Below, in pieces: positions 28,991-37,917 of a stretch of DNA of 64,000 nucleotides. Each line of letters starts with the position of its first letter. Position 1 is the first letter of the stretch. The stretch spans positions 1 to 64,000 of the forward strand of contig PHBY01000002.1 of NCBI GenBank assembly GCA_002840735.1. The letters run 5' to 3'. The notes beneath the pieces were generated by a model, which saw only the letters and a program-made list of their open reading frames with translations, had not been told where the DNA came from and made no database searches. Origin of the DNA: Chloroflexi bacterium HGW-Chloroflexi-2 (lineage in GTDB: Bacteria; Chloroflexota; Anaerolineae; Anaerolineales; Anaerolineaceae). Position numbers and translations under genes: made by a program.

Positions 28991-30313
28991 ATGTTTGAGA
29001 ATTTAACTGGAAGATTAGACGGGATATTCAAAGAATTACGCCGACGGGGAAAACTCTCCGAGGGCGATGTTGACAATGTAATGCGTGAAGTGCGGTTAGC
29101 TTTATTGGAAGCTGATGTGCATTTCAGTGTGGCAAAAAATCTTATTGCTCAAGTTCGCGAACGTGCCGTTGGGGCTGAGGTATCCAAAGCACTGAATCCT
29201 GGCCAACAAGTTATAAAAATTGTCAATGAAGAATTAATTAAGACATTAGGTGAACCATCTAAGATCAACCTTACGGGAGAAAAACCCTACGTGATCATGA
29301 TGGTTGGTTTACAAGGTTCAGGTAAAACAACTGCATCGGCAAAATTAGCCAAAAAGCTAAGGTCACAGGGAGAGCGAGTTTTGATGGTAGCAGCAGACCC
29401 ATATCGTCCGGCCGCCATAAAACAACTACAAACCTTAGGCGATCGTATCGATGTGCCAGTTTTCACCGAAGATGGAAAGAAACCGCCAGAGGTAAGTTTT
29501 CACGCTTATGATTATGCCCGAAAAGGTGGTTTTACAGTTGTTATCATTGACACAGCTGGTCGATCACAATTAGATCAGGATTTAATGGATGAACTTCGCG
29601 CCATCCAGTCCAGAGTTAAAACTGTCGAAATATTGCTGGTGGTCGACTCGATGATCGGTCAAGAAGCTTTACATATAGCTGAAGGTTTTCGGGATACAGT
29701 TTCCATTACTGGCCTTGTCCTGACAAAAATTGATGGTGATGCCAGAGGGGGTGCGGCCATATCAATCCGCAGTGTAACTGGTGTACCCATCAAATTCCTC
29801 AGTACGGGAGAAGGCATTGATGCCATGGAAGCGTATGATCCAGGACGTCTTGCTTCCAGAATTTTGGGAATGGGAGATGTGATTGGGTTAATCGAAAAAG
29901 CAGAAATGGCTTTTGATCAGAAAGAAGCTCAAAAACAAGCTGAAAAAATGATCAGTGGCGAGTTCTCTCTGGACGATTTTCTTCAACAACTCAAACAGAT
30001 TAAGAAAATGGGCTCTATATCCCAAATATTGGAGATGATGCCTGGCAATATGGGACAAATGGCGAGGGCAGTAGATCCAAAAGATGCGGAAAAACAATTA
30101 AAACAAACCGAAGCCATTATAAATTCAATGACATCGCAAGAAAGAAGATTTCCGGATATACTTAACGCATCACGGAGACGAAGAATTGCTTCAGGATCTG
30201 GTACACAAGTACAGGATGTAAATCGCTTAATTAAGCAATATCGTGATATAAAGAAATTAATGAAAACTTTTCAAAAATCCGGAGGGCGTGGATTACCTCG
30301 TTTATTCGGTTAG
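28991..30313 (+). CDS. ffh: Signal recognition particle protein Ffh (SRP54)
   Basis: 440-residue GTPase that binds SRP RNA and signal sequences of ribosome-bound membrane proteins. The N domain is at about 1-90, the G domain at 95-295 with P-loop GLQGSGKTT, then DTAGRSQLD, TKIDGDARGG and GEG. The methionine-rich M domain follows, with MIS, MGSISQILEMMPG and the RNA-binding RRRRIASGSGT. Slightly shorter than the E. coli protein, as is usual. It heads the plus-strand run ffh, rpsP, khpA, rimM, dprA, manC, topA. Confidence 0.97.
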   Translation: MFENLTGRLDGIFKELRRRGKLSEGDVDNVMREVRLALLEADVHFSVAKNLIAQVRERAVGAEVSKALNPGQQVIKIVNEELIKTLGEPSKINLTGEKPYVIMMVGLQGSGKTTASAKLAKKLRSQGERVLMVAADPYRPAAIKQLQTLGDRIDVPVFTEDGKKPPEVSFHAYDYARKGGFTVVIIDTAGRSQLDQDLMDELRAIQSRVKTVEILLVVDSMIGQEALHIAEGFRDTVSITGLVLTKIDGDARGGAAISIRSVTGVPIKFLSTGEGIDAMEAYDPGRLASRILGMGDVIGLIEKAEMAFDQKEAQKQAEKMISGEFSLDDFLQQLKQIKKMGSISQILEMMPGNMGQMARAVDPKDAEKQLKQTEAIINSMTSQERRFPDILNASRRRRIASGSGTQVQDVNRLIKQYRDIKKLMKTFQKSGGRGLPRLFG

Positions 30314-30325
30314 TCTGATTAAATC

Positions 30326-30367
30326 TGATTCTAAAAACGTCCCCTTCAACGTTTCCTCTCAGAATCA
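30326..30367 (+). promoter_or_regulatory. Inverted repeat in the ffh-rpsP gap
   Basis: TGATTCT (30326-30332) and AGAATCA (30361-30367) are exact reverse complements with a 28-base loop, in the 109-base space before rpsP. Two short direct repeats TCTGATT overlap the left arm. It could be an mRNA leader element for the downstream operon; no T tract follows, so it is not a terminator. Confidence 0.35.
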
Positions 30368-30422
30368 AATTGAGATCAGATTATCAAAAATAAAAAAATA
30401 TAAAAACAGGAGAAAAAAATCG

Positions 30423-30767
30423 ATGGTTAGGATTCGATTACGAAGGCAAGGATTAAAAGGTCAACCAACATATCGTATTATTGCAGCTGATAAAGAAAGT
30501 CCTAGAGACGGCAGATTCTTAGAAATTTTGGGTTTCTATAATCCAAGGACAGAACCTTCAACAATCAGCATTCAGGAAGACCGTGTTTTTGATTGGATGA
30601 GTAAAGGCGCACAACCCAGCGACTCCGTTGGACAGATTTTTAGAACGGTCGGGCTCATGGAAAGATTTGATCGATTTAAGAAAGGCGAATCAATGGATGT
30701 ATTAAAAGAGGAAGCTGAAAAGATTTACGCAATACATACATCTAACCAGAAAACAAATCCGGTTTAA
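30423..30767 (+). CDS. rpsP: 30S ribosomal protein S16
   Basis: 114 residues starting MVRIRLRRQG with the family pattern KGQPTYRIIAADKESPRDGRFLEILGFYNP. The open frame extends upstream to 30288, but AGGAG nine bases before the ATG at 30423 and the conserved N terminus fix the start. S16 binds 16S rRNA early in 30S assembly. The C-terminal extension after about residue 85 is a little longer than in E. coli. The order rpsP, khpA, rimM is a widespread bacterial operon. Confidence 0.97.
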   Translation: MVRIRLRRQGLKGQPTYRIIAADKESPRDGRFLEILGFYNPRTEPSTISIQEDRVFDWMSKGAQPSDSVGQIFRTVGLMERFDRFKKGESMDVLKEEAEKIYAIHTSNQKTNPV

Positions 30768-30819
30768 TCAAGAACTTATTAAGCGTAGTCAAAAACTTGC
30801 TTTAAGAAAGGAATAAGCC

Positions 30820-31056
30820 GTGAAAGAATTAATTGAATATATTGCTCGTTCATTAGTTGATGACCCAACCCAGGTTGAAGTTAATTGCGACCGTGGTGGC
30901 AATAAAACGCGAGTTGAATTACGGGTTGCCAAAGAAGATATGGGAAGAGTCATTGGAAAAGGTGGTCGTGTAGCCAATTCGATGCGTGTTTTACTTCGTG
31001 TAGCTGCTGCTCGTGAAGGAAAGCAGGCGTCATTAGATGTGGTAGAACCTCGATGA
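30820..31056 (+). CDS. khpA: KH-domain RNA-binding protein KhpA
   Basis: 78 residues starting at a GTG with AAGGA upstream. A single KH domain is seen with the nucleic-acid loop VIGKGGRVANSMR. KhpA binds RNA, with KhpB in firmicutes, and influences cell size and growth; its position between rpsP and rimM is the family's standard location. The stop overlaps the rimM start (ATGA), indicating coupled translation. Confidence 0.93.
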   Translation: MKELIEYIARSLVDDPTQVEVNCDRGGNKTRVELRVAKEDMGRVIGKGGRVANSMRVLLRVAAAREGKQASLDVVEPR

Positions 31057-31625
31057 AAAAAACTCGTCGGGTGATGTCTGAACCTGATAAGAATGGCACA
31101 GGCTCGCTCAATATAGGCGAGCCTGTCTATTTGGCTATTGGCAGACTTGGAAAACCGCATGGTCTTGATGGTGGAATAGCTTTTTACATCTTAACCGATT
31201 TTCCTGAACGCTTAAAAAAAGGTAGGGAAGTATTCATTGGTGATGAACATATTCCTGCTCACATAAAATCGATCAAGGAGCACTCGAAAAGCTTAATTTT
31301 AGAATTCGAGGAGTTTGCCACAATCGAGCAAGTTGAAAATTTCAAAAGTCATTTTGTTTTTGTCGATGCATCAGAACTACCTGACCTTCCAGAAGGGGAA
31401 TATTATCATCATCAATTAATAGGATTGACCGTGATGGATACCACTGAGTCAAAAATTGGTGAAATAACTGAAATTCTTGAAACTGGTGCCAATGATGTGT
31501 ACGTGATTGTTGGTGAAGACAAAAAAGAAATCTTATTTCCAGCTTTACTCAGTTTAATCGAAAAAATTGATATAAAGAATAAAATTATGGTTGTAAAACC
31601 TTTGGAATACTATAGTCAGGTTTAA
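31053..31625 (+). CDS. rimM: 16S rRNA processing protein RimM
   Basis: 190 residues. The N-terminal beta-barrel domain shows YLAIGRLGKPHGLDGGI and LTDFPERL. A PRC-barrel domain follows with EGEYYHHQLIGLTV, ILETGANDVYVI and ILFPAL. RimM helps the maturation of the 30S head and contacts S19. The first 20 or so residues are an extension ahead of the conserved domain, and the true start could be the Met at residue 8. It follows khpA with a 4-base overlap. The trmD gene, the usual next gene, is absent here and replaced by dprA. Confidence 0.93.
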   Translation: MKKTRRVMSEPDKNGTGSLNIGEPVYLAIGRLGKPHGLDGGIAFYILTDFPERLKKGREVFIGDEHIPAHIKSIKEHSKSLILEFEEFATIEQVENFKSHFVFVDASELPDLPEGEYYHHQLIGLTVMDTTESKIGEITEILETGANDVYVIVGEDKKEILFPALLSLIEKIDIKNKIMVVKPLEYYSQV

Positions 31626-31627
31626 GC

Positions 31628-32731
31628 ATGGATCCAAGAAATTATTGGGTTGGATTTAGCTTAATAAAGGGAATTGGCGCAGTCAGGATGAAGGCTTTGG
31701 AAGATTACTTTGGTAATCTTGAAACAGCCTGGAATGCGCCGATTTCGTCATTAAAAGAAACCGGTCTGTCAGAAAAGATTTGTGAGCGTATTTTGCAAAT
31801 CAGAAAAGACTTGGATCTAAATCAATATATCAAGAGAATTCAATCTGCTGGTATAAAAATTTTGATCAAAGATGATATCGAATATCCCAGATATCTCAAG
31901 GAAATTGATCAACCCCCTCCGGTTTTGTACCTGAAAGGAGATTTGTCTCTTGAAGATGAATGGGCGGTTGCTATTGTCGGAACCAGGAAAGTTACCCATT
32001 ATGGGAAACAAATCACTGAAGAATTTTCACACGTTTTGGCAGATCATAAAATAACTGTAGTGAGCGGATTGGCGAGAGGAGTGGATGGTATTGCGCATAA
32101 ATCGGCATTGGAATCTGGTGGAAGAACGATTGCTGTTTTAGGGAGTGGTGTAGATCGTATTTATCCAGCTGAACACAGAAAATTGGCTGAAGAAATCTCT
32201 GGTGCTGGGGCAGTAATCAGTGATTATCCACCTGGTACTGCTCCCGAAGCAAATAATTTTCCACCTAGAAATCGAATTATTTCCGGACTATCCCGAGCAA
32301 CGATTGTAATTGAGGCAGGTCAAACAAGTGGTGCATTGATTACAGCTGAATTTGCTGCTAGCCAGGGAAGAAATGTGTATGCTGTTCCCGGTAGCATCTA
32401 CAATGTTCAAAGCAAAGGGACAAATAAATTAATCCAGCAGGGTGCTAAACCATTGTTGGATATTCGAGAAGTTTTACAGGATATTCAGGTGGAACTCATT
32501 CAGGAAAGAAAATCATTTAGAAAAGAATACCCAATCGATTTGTTTGAAGAAAAAATTCTCAGCGTTTTATCAAATGAACCTTTGCATGTCGATGAGATTA
32601 CCAATTTATCGGAGTTACCAATTTCTGAAGTAAGTTCATATTTGGCGATGATGGAATTGAAGGGGCTAACCAAACAAGTTGGTGGTATGAAATACGTAGT
32701 AATAAAAGAAGAAAAAGGGGAATATTTATAA
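31628..32731 (+). CDS. dprA: DNA-processing protein DprA
   Basis: 367 residues: N-terminal SAM/HhH-like region (about 1-75), the Rossmann-type DprA core (about 80-295) with VAIVGTRKVTHYGK, SGLARGVDGIAHKSAL, GSGVDRIYPAEH and RNRIISGLSRATIVIEAG, then a C-terminal winged helix (about 300-360). DprA loads RecA on incoming single-stranded DNA in transformation and is also kept in many bacteria with no known competence. No com genes lie in the window. Its TAA shares one base with the manC ATG. Confidence 0.95.
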   Translation: MDPRNYWVGFSLIKGIGAVRMKALEDYFGNLETAWNAPISSLKETGLSEKICERILQIRKDLDLNQYIKRIQSAGIKILIKDDIEYPRYLKEIDQPPPVLYLKGDLSLEDEWAVAIVGTRKVTHYGKQITEEFSHVLADHKITVVSGLARGVDGIAHKSALESGGRTIAVLGSGVDRIYPAEHRKLAEEISGAGAVISDYPPGTAPEANNFPPRNRIISGLSRATIVIEAGQTSGALITAEFAASQGRNVYAVPGSIYNVQSKGTNKLIQQGAKPLLDIREVLQDIQVELIQERKSFRKEYPIDLFEEKILSVLSNEPLHVDEITNLSELPISEVSSYLAMMELKGLTKQVGGMKYVVIKEEKGEYL

Positions 32732-33828
32732 TGGAAAATTTTCAACATTTTTATGCTGTTATTATGGCTGGCGGTGGTGGAACCAGACTCTGGCCATTAT
32801 CAACAAAAAAAACACCCAAACAGATGGTTAAGATATTTGGAGAAGAGACTCTTTTTCAAATTTCAGTTAATCGTCTGGAAGGTTTATTCACGCCAGAAAG
32901 AATCTTCATTGTCACTGTTGCAGAGCAGGCGGATTTATTGTCTTCTCAAACTCCGCAGATTCCTTTGGAAAATTTCCTGATTGAACCCTTTCCCAAAGGA
33001 ACTGCTTCCGTTGTTGGATATGCAGCCACTTACATCAAGCAAATCGATCCTGAGGCAATTTTAGTCATTTTAACGGCTGATCATTTTATTCAAAATATTT
33101 CTGAATTTCACAATTTATTGAGGTCCGGATATCAGGCGGCACAATATAAATATCTGGTTACCTTAGGGATTCAACCAACATTTGCCGCCACAGGTTACGG
33201 TTATATTCATAAAGGTGAACCGGTAAAAAGCTTTGAAGATAGATGGGCATTTAGAGTCAACAAATTCATAGAAAAACCCGATTCTGAGAAAGCCAAACTC
33301 ATGTTTTCTTCAGGTGGCTATGATTGGAATTCTGGCATGTTCATCTGGCATGTGGATGCGATATTAAAAGAAATTAAACGTCAAATGCCAGAATTAAGCT
33401 TGATTCTTGAAGATATTACCAAAACTTTGGTGGAGGGTAATTTTTATGAAATGTTGCCTCATTATTGGGAAAAAATATATCCCCAGACCATCGATTATGG
33501 CATTATGGAACATGCAGAGAATGTAATTGTGATCCCTGGTTCGAATCTTAGATGGTATGATGTTGGTAGCTGGGAATCATTATTTAATGTGATGGAAGTT
33601 GATAACGATGGTAATGTGGATATGGCCGTTCGCCATATTGGTTTTGACACTTCAAACACTTTAGTTTATTCTCGTTCTGATCAGCATATGATTGTGACGC
33701 TCGGTGTTGAAAACCTTGTAATTGTTGAGAGTGATAACACGATTTTGATTTGTGATAGAGAAAAATCACAAGAAATTAAAAATGTTGTAAAATTTTTGAC
33801 CGATAATGGTTTGGAAGATTATTTGTAG
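32731..33828 (+). CDS. manC: Mannose-1-phosphate guanylyltransferase
   Basis: 365 residues; makes GDP-mannose from GTP and mannose-1-phosphate. The nucleotidyltransferase signature AVIMAGGGGTRLWPLSTKKTPKQ begins the protein. FIEKPDSEKA and NSGMFIWHVDAI are also typical, with WYDVGSWESLF later. The phosphomannose isomerase domain of the bifunctional ManC is absent, so this is the short form. GDP-mannose would feed glycan synthesis such as the cluster at 44-58 kb. It sits between dprA (1-base overlap) and topA (11-base gap). Confidence 0.93.
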   Translation: MENFQHFYAVIMAGGGGTRLWPLSTKKTPKQMVKIFGEETLFQISVNRLEGLFTPERIFIVTVAEQADLLSSQTPQIPLENFLIEPFPKGTASVVGYAATYIKQIDPEAILVILTADHFIQNISEFHNLLRSGYQAAQYKYLVTLGIQPTFAATGYGYIHKGEPVKSFEDRWAFRVNKFIEKPDSEKAKLMFSSGGYDWNSGMFIWHVDAILKEIKRQMPELSLILEDITKTLVEGNFYEMLPHYWEKIYPQTIDYGIMEHAENVIVIPGSNLRWYDVGSWESLFNVMEVDNDGNVDMAVRHIGFDTSNTLVYSRSDQHMIVTLGVENLVIVESDNTILICDREKSQEIKNVVKFLTDNGLEDYL

Positions 33829-33839
33829 GAGGAATTGTT

Positions 33840-36158
33840 TTGGAAGCTTATTGTGTAAAATGCAGAACAAAACGTGAAATAAAAAATCCGGAAGCTTCAT
33901 TCAATAAAATTGGAGCACCTGTAACAAAAGGAGTTTGTTCTGTTTGTGGTACGACTTTATATAGAACTGGTAAAACAGAGGAACATATTCATTTAACTCC
34001 TCCTCCATCCGTAAAAAAAGAACCAAAACTTAACGGAAAATTAGTGATTGTCGAATCTCCTGCGAAAGCAAAGACAGTTCAAAGGTATTTAGGGAAAGAT
34101 TACACGGTAAAAGCCTCTGTAGGCCATGTACGTGACTTATTACGCTCAGAATTATCGGTGGATGTAGAGAACCAATTTTTACCCAAGTACCGTGTTCCAA
34201 ATGAAAAAAGACCTGTCGTAAAAGAACTAAAACAGTTGGCTAAAACAGCTGAACAGATTTACCTCGCAACCGATCCGGATCGAGAAGGCGAAGCGATTGC
34301 CTGGCATTTGATGGAAGCTGCCGAAATTGATGAAAATAGAACCAATCGGGTGGTCTTCCATGAAATTACAAAACCTGCTATTGAAGCCGCATTTGATCAT
34401 CCCCGAGCTATCAACATGGATTTAGTCAATGCCCAACAGGCCCGTAGAATTCTGGACAGATTGGTGGGTTATAACCTCAGTCCTTTACTGTGGCAAAAGG
34501 TGCGTAGCCGGTTATCAGCTGGCCGTGTTCAATCGGTTGCGTTACGTTTAATTGTTGAACGGGAAAGAGAAATCGAAGATTTTATTCAAGAAGAGTATTG
34601 GACCATTGAAGCTGAACTTAAACCTGATCATTCGAAAAAAACTTACATTGCTAAATTGTTCCGCATCAATGGAGAAGAACCATCATTAAATAACAAAGAA
34701 AAGACACACAGTTTCTTAGGTGATTTGGAACAAGCAAATTATTGGATCACAAAAGTGAAGAAAGGTGAAAGAAAACGGAAAGCACCAGCTCCTTTTATCA
34801 CCAGCTCTTTACAACAAGAAGCATCACGTAGATTGGGGTTTACAGCCAGGCGGACAATGGCGTTAGCGCAACAACTTTATGAAGGGTTGGATGTTGGTGA
34901 AGGCGGATCGACTGGTTTGATTACCTATATGCGAACTGACTCGACAAATATTTCTGAAATTGCTCAAAAAGAAGCGCGCAGTTATATTATGTCAAAATTT
35001 GGCAAAGCATATCTTCCTGCAAGTCTCCCACAGCATAAAACCAGAGCTGTTAAAGCGCAGGAAGCCCACGAAGCGATCAGACCCACTTCCGTCATTCGAT
35101 CTCCAGAAGAGGTAAAGAAATTTATTAAAGGTGATCAATTCAAACTTTATCAACTTATATGGAAAAGATTCGTCGCTTCTCAAATGGAAGCTGCTATCTA
35201 TGATACTGTATCGGTTGAGATTCAGGCTGATGGTAAAGAAAATCAATATGAATTTCGAGCTTCAGGATCAACATTACGGTTTTCCGGATTTCTGGTTGTT
35301 TATGAAGAAGCCAAAGATGAAGACAAACAAAATGGGAATGATACCGGGGTGTTATTGCCAGCTAATTTAGAGGATGGACAAAAACAGGAACTGGTGAGAT
35401 TAATTCCGGAGCAACACTTTACGTCCCCTCCACCGCGGTTTACTGAAGCTTCTCTTGTTCAATTGTTGGAAGAATATGGAATAGGAAGGCCATCTACTTA
35501 TGCTCCCATTCTTTCAACCATTCAAGAGAGGGGATATGTGGAACGGGAGAAAAAACGCTTGATCCCGACAGAAACTGGCATAATCGTTAATGATTTGCTG
35601 GTGGGTCATTTCAATGAAGTTGTGGACCCTGGTTTTACCGCTTCCATGGAAACGTCATTGGATCAGGTCGCGTCAGGCGATAAAGTTTGGAATTCTGTCA
35701 TAACTGAATTTTACAAGGACTTCTCTGTCCATTTGAACCGCGCAAAAGAAGAAATGCCGGAGACAAAAACCGAATTAGAAAAGGTTGGCCGAGATTGTCC
35801 AAGGTGTGGACATGAGCTGGTTATTCGGTTTGGGCGATTTGGAAAATTCATAAGTTGTAGTGATTTTCCAACCTGCCGTTATACAGAACCAATATTAGAA
35901 AAAATTGGTGTCAAGTGTCCAGACTGTTCAACCGGTGAAATTGTAATTCGCAGAACCAGAAAAGGGCGCATATTTTATGGTTGTTCAAATTATCCAAAAT
36001 GTCAGTTTACCTCATGGAAGCAACCAGTATCGGAACCCTGTCCTAATTGTCATGGAACTCTGGTTGTCACAAATAAACGGGACCTCCAATGCTTAAAGTG
36101 TGAAGAAACATTTTTACAATCCGATATTCTTGGTCGAGAAAAAGAAGAATTGGCATAA
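33840..36158 (+). CDS. topA: DNA topoisomerase I with N-terminal Cys4 finger
   Basis: 772 residues, starting at a TTG with AGGAGG ahead. Before the normal enzyme there is a Cys4 module, C5-x2-C8 and C33-x2-C36, matching the DUF5679 type. The Toprim domain begins LVIVESPAKAKT (Glu72), with DPDREGEAIAWH. The active-site Tyr363 lies in LITYMRTDSTN. Three C-terminal topoisomerase zinc ribbons follow from about 645 (CPRCGHEL, CPDCSTGE, CPNCHGTL). Type IA enzymes relax negative supercoils. The extra N-terminal finger is the notable point. No close terminator except the weak hairpin after the gene. Confidence 0.96.
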   Translation: MEAYCVKCRTKREIKNPEASFNKIGAPVTKGVCSVCGTTLYRTGKTEEHIHLTPPPSVKKEPKLNGKLVIVESPAKAKTVQRYLGKDYTVKASVGHVRDLLRSELSVDVENQFLPKYRVPNEKRPVVKELKQLAKTAEQIYLATDPDREGEAIAWHLMEAAEIDENRTNRVVFHEITKPAIEAAFDHPRAINMDLVNAQQARRILDRLVGYNLSPLLWQKVRSRLSAGRVQSVALRLIVEREREIEDFIQEEYWTIEAELKPDHSKKTYIAKLFRINGEEPSLNNKEKTHSFLGDLEQANYWITKVKKGERKRKAPAPFITSSLQQEASRRLGFTARRTMALAQQLYEGLDVGEGGSTGLITYMRTDSTNISEIAQKEARSYIMSKFGKAYLPASLPQHKTRAVKAQEAHEAIRPTSVIRSPEEVKKFIKGDQFKLYQLIWKRFVASQMEAAIYDTVSVEIQADGKENQYEFRASGSTLRFSGFLVVYEEAKDEDKQNGNDTGVLLPANLEDGQKQELVRLIPEQHFTSPPPRFTEASLVQLLEEYGIGRPSTYAPILSTIQERGYVEREKKRLIPTETGIIVNDLLVGHFNEVVDPGFTASMETSLDQVASGDKVWNSVITEFYKDFSVHLNRAKEEMPETKTELEKVGRDCPRCGHELVIRFGRFGKFISCSDFPTCRYTEPILEKIGVKCPDCSTGEIVIRRTRKGRIFYGCSNYPKCQFTSWKQPVSEPCPNCHGTLVVTNKRDLQCLKCEETFLQSDILGREKEELA

Positions 36159-36167
36159 AATCTGCAA

Positions 36168-36202
36168 CTAAAGATAAATGATTGGATTTGTTGCATCTTT
36201 AG
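36168..36202 (+). terminator. Weak hairpin after topA
   Basis: CTAAAGAT (36168-36175) and ATCTTTAG (36195-36202) are exact reverse complements, and GCAAC/GTTGC offers an overlapping alternative stem. The following T run is interrupted, so it would be an inefficient terminator. It overlaps the -35 box of the next gene. Confidence 0.4.
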
Positions 36203-36219
36203 ACGTTTTGTTCTAAAAT
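36191..36219 (+). promoter_or_regulatory. Promoter of the two-TM membrane protein gene
   Basis: TTGCAT (36191-36196) and TAAAAT (36214-36219) are spaced exactly 17 bases, 48 bases before the ATG at 36268. Confidence 0.6.
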
Positions 36220-36267
36220 CAAAATGTAATAATCCAAATAATATGACAAATCACCAGGAGCAGAAAA

Positions 36268-37314
36268 ATGGATAAGATCCAGGAATATTTAAAGAGACCA
36301 TTGATTACAGCCGGAATCGGATTTCTCATTGGCTTGATTATCGGACTACCAATTTTGGGTTGGGGATTAATGCCGGTCAGATGGACTGATGCAGACCCTT
36401 CTTATCTGAGAACAGACTTACAGGAAGATTATTTCTGTATGGTAATTCATTCATTTATGAAAACCGGTGATTCTCTTCAAGCAAAAGAACGTTTGGAAGG
36501 ATTAGGGTCTGTAAGTGAAGAAAAATTAGCAAATTTGATGCCTGGCGATTGTGGATTATCTATTACAGATATTGATCAATTCCGGACTGCTTTAGGGTTG
36601 GCTCAAACTGTGTTACCAGCAGAAGAAGCTGCTGAGGTAGAAGAAGCAATGCCTGTGGATGAGAAAGAGGCCACTGAAGACAAGAAATCTGCCTTCAATC
36701 CATTCATTCTGGTTGGTGTCTTATGCCTGATAACTCTGATCATTGGTGGTGCATTAGCTTACATCTTCTTTGTTCGAAAACGTAGTTTGAATGGAATATT
36801 TCCTGTTAGATCAAAACCTGAAGTCTCTGAGACCGAAGTGGATGCTTATGAAGATATTCCTGCTGAGTTTTCAACTCCAGATCAGGATGTACCGATCACT
36901 CAATTTATGAGTACTTATGTTAGTGGAGATGATCTGTTTGATGACTCTTTCAGCATCGATTCTCCAAGCGGTGAATTCTTAGGCGAGTGTGGTGTTGGCA
37001 TATCCGAAACGATTGGTGTGGGTGATCCAAAGAAAATCACAGCTTTTGAAGTGTGGTTGTTTGACAAGAATGATATTCAAACGGTTACCAAAGTCTTGAT
37101 GAGTCAACACGCATTTGATGATGCTGCAATTGCAAACCGTCTGGCTTCGAAGGGTGAACCGGTTTTATTAGAGCCAGGTGGAAAAGTTTTCTTGGAGACA
37201 GCAACATTAGTACTTGAAGCGCGCGTAGTAGATATGAATTACGGACAGGGAGCTTTACCCGAAAATAGTTTCTTTGATCGCTTGACACTGGAATTGGCAG
37301 TTTGGCCAAAATAA
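36268..37314 (+). CDS. Two-TM membrane protein, unknown function
   Basis: 348 residues; CAGGAG lies ahead of the ATG. TM helices are at about 13-35 and 148-170. The intervening segment (about 36-147) is probably extracytoplasmic and has two cysteines (DYFCMVI, GDCGLS) plus an acidic stretch. The C-terminal part (about 190-348) is cytoplasmic, with a beta-rich domain around SGEFLGECGVGISETIGVG and KKITAFEVWLFDKNDIQT. I do not recognise a named family, though the architecture looks conserved rather than random. It is monocistronic between topA and a strong bidirectional terminator. Confidence 0.75.
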   Translation: MDKIQEYLKRPLITAGIGFLIGLIIGLPILGWGLMPVRWTDADPSYLRTDLQEDYFCMVIHSFMKTGDSLQAKERLEGLGSVSEEKLANLMPGDCGLSITDIDQFRTALGLAQTVLPAEEAAEVEEAMPVDEKEATEDKKSAFNPFILVGVLCLITLIIGGALAYIFFVRKRSLNGIFPVRSKPEVSETEVDAYEDIPAEFSTPDQDVPITQFMSTYVSGDDLFDDSFSIDSPSGEFLGECGVGISETIGVGDPKKITAFEVWLFDKNDIQTVTKVLMSQHAFDDAAIANRLASKGEPVLLEPGGKVFLETATLVLEARVVDMNYGQGALPENSFFDRLTLELAVWPK

Positions 37315-37330
37315 ATTTTGAAAAATAAGA

Positions 37331-37367
37331 AAAAAAACCGGAGGATCAATTACCCTCCGGTTTTTTT
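37331..37367. terminator. Strong bidirectional rho-independent terminator
   Basis: CCGGAGG (37338-37344) and CCTCCGG (37354-37360) form a GC-rich stem extended by A and T tracts of seven on either side. It ends both the membrane protein gene and greA. Confidence 0.92.
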
Positions 37368-37371
37368 GAAT

Positions 37372-37839
37372 TTACTCAATTTTCGTTATCTTTAATTTTA
37401 ATTTGCCACCAGGTGTTTCAATATTAACTTCATCACCTAATTGATGGTTAAGTAAAGACTTACCGATTGGGGATTGATAAGAGATTCTGCCATTGGGTGG
37501 GTCTGCTTCTTTAGGACCGACAAGATAATAGGTTTCTTCAGGGTAATTTCCTTCCTGAACAGTTACGATGGAACCGATATCCACTTTTCCGTCTCGTCGG
37601 TCTTTCTCCTCAATTACCTTCACATTACTCAGGAGATTTTCCAAATCCTGAATTCTTCCCTCCAAAAAGCCTTGCTCTTCCTTGGCTTGAATATAATCAG
37701 CATTTTCCGAAAGATCTCCCATTTGAATGGCAGCACGTAATCGCTTGGAAAGCTCGTCACGCACTGTCGATTTCAAGTGAGAAAGTTCTTTTTGAAGTTT
37801 TTCCAGACCTTCTGCAGTTAAATATGATGTTTCTGTCAT
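37372..37839 (-). CDS. greA: Transcription elongation factor GreA
   Basis: 155 residues. The N-terminal coiled coil (about 1-75) has the GDLSENADYIQAKEEQ tip with the acidic residues that reach the RNA polymerase active site and stimulate transcript cleavage. The C-terminal FKBP-like domain has the family ending ISYQSPIGKSLLNHQLGDEVNIETPGG split over its core. Length is typical. A 78-base gap separates it from the HD-domain gene upstream, with no terminator evident. Confidence 0.97.
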   Translation of the reverse strand: MTETSYLTAEGLEKLQKELSHLKSTVRDELSKRLRAAIQMGDLSENADYIQAKEEQGFLEGRIQDLENLLSNVKVIEEKDRRDGKVDIGSIVTVQEGNYPEETYYLVGPKEADPPNGRISYQSPIGKSLLNHQLGDEVNIETPGGKLKLKITKIE

Positions 37840-37917
37840 TAATTCACCATCCTAAAATTCACCTGTCTTTTGTTCCCTATCAATAATTTCCTCAATTGAA
37901 GGAGAGGATAAATTTTA

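Noticed and set aside
30789-31160. Minus-strand frame of 123 codons opposite khpA and rimM
   Set aside because: It is the antisense shadow of two well-identified genes and has no ribosome site.
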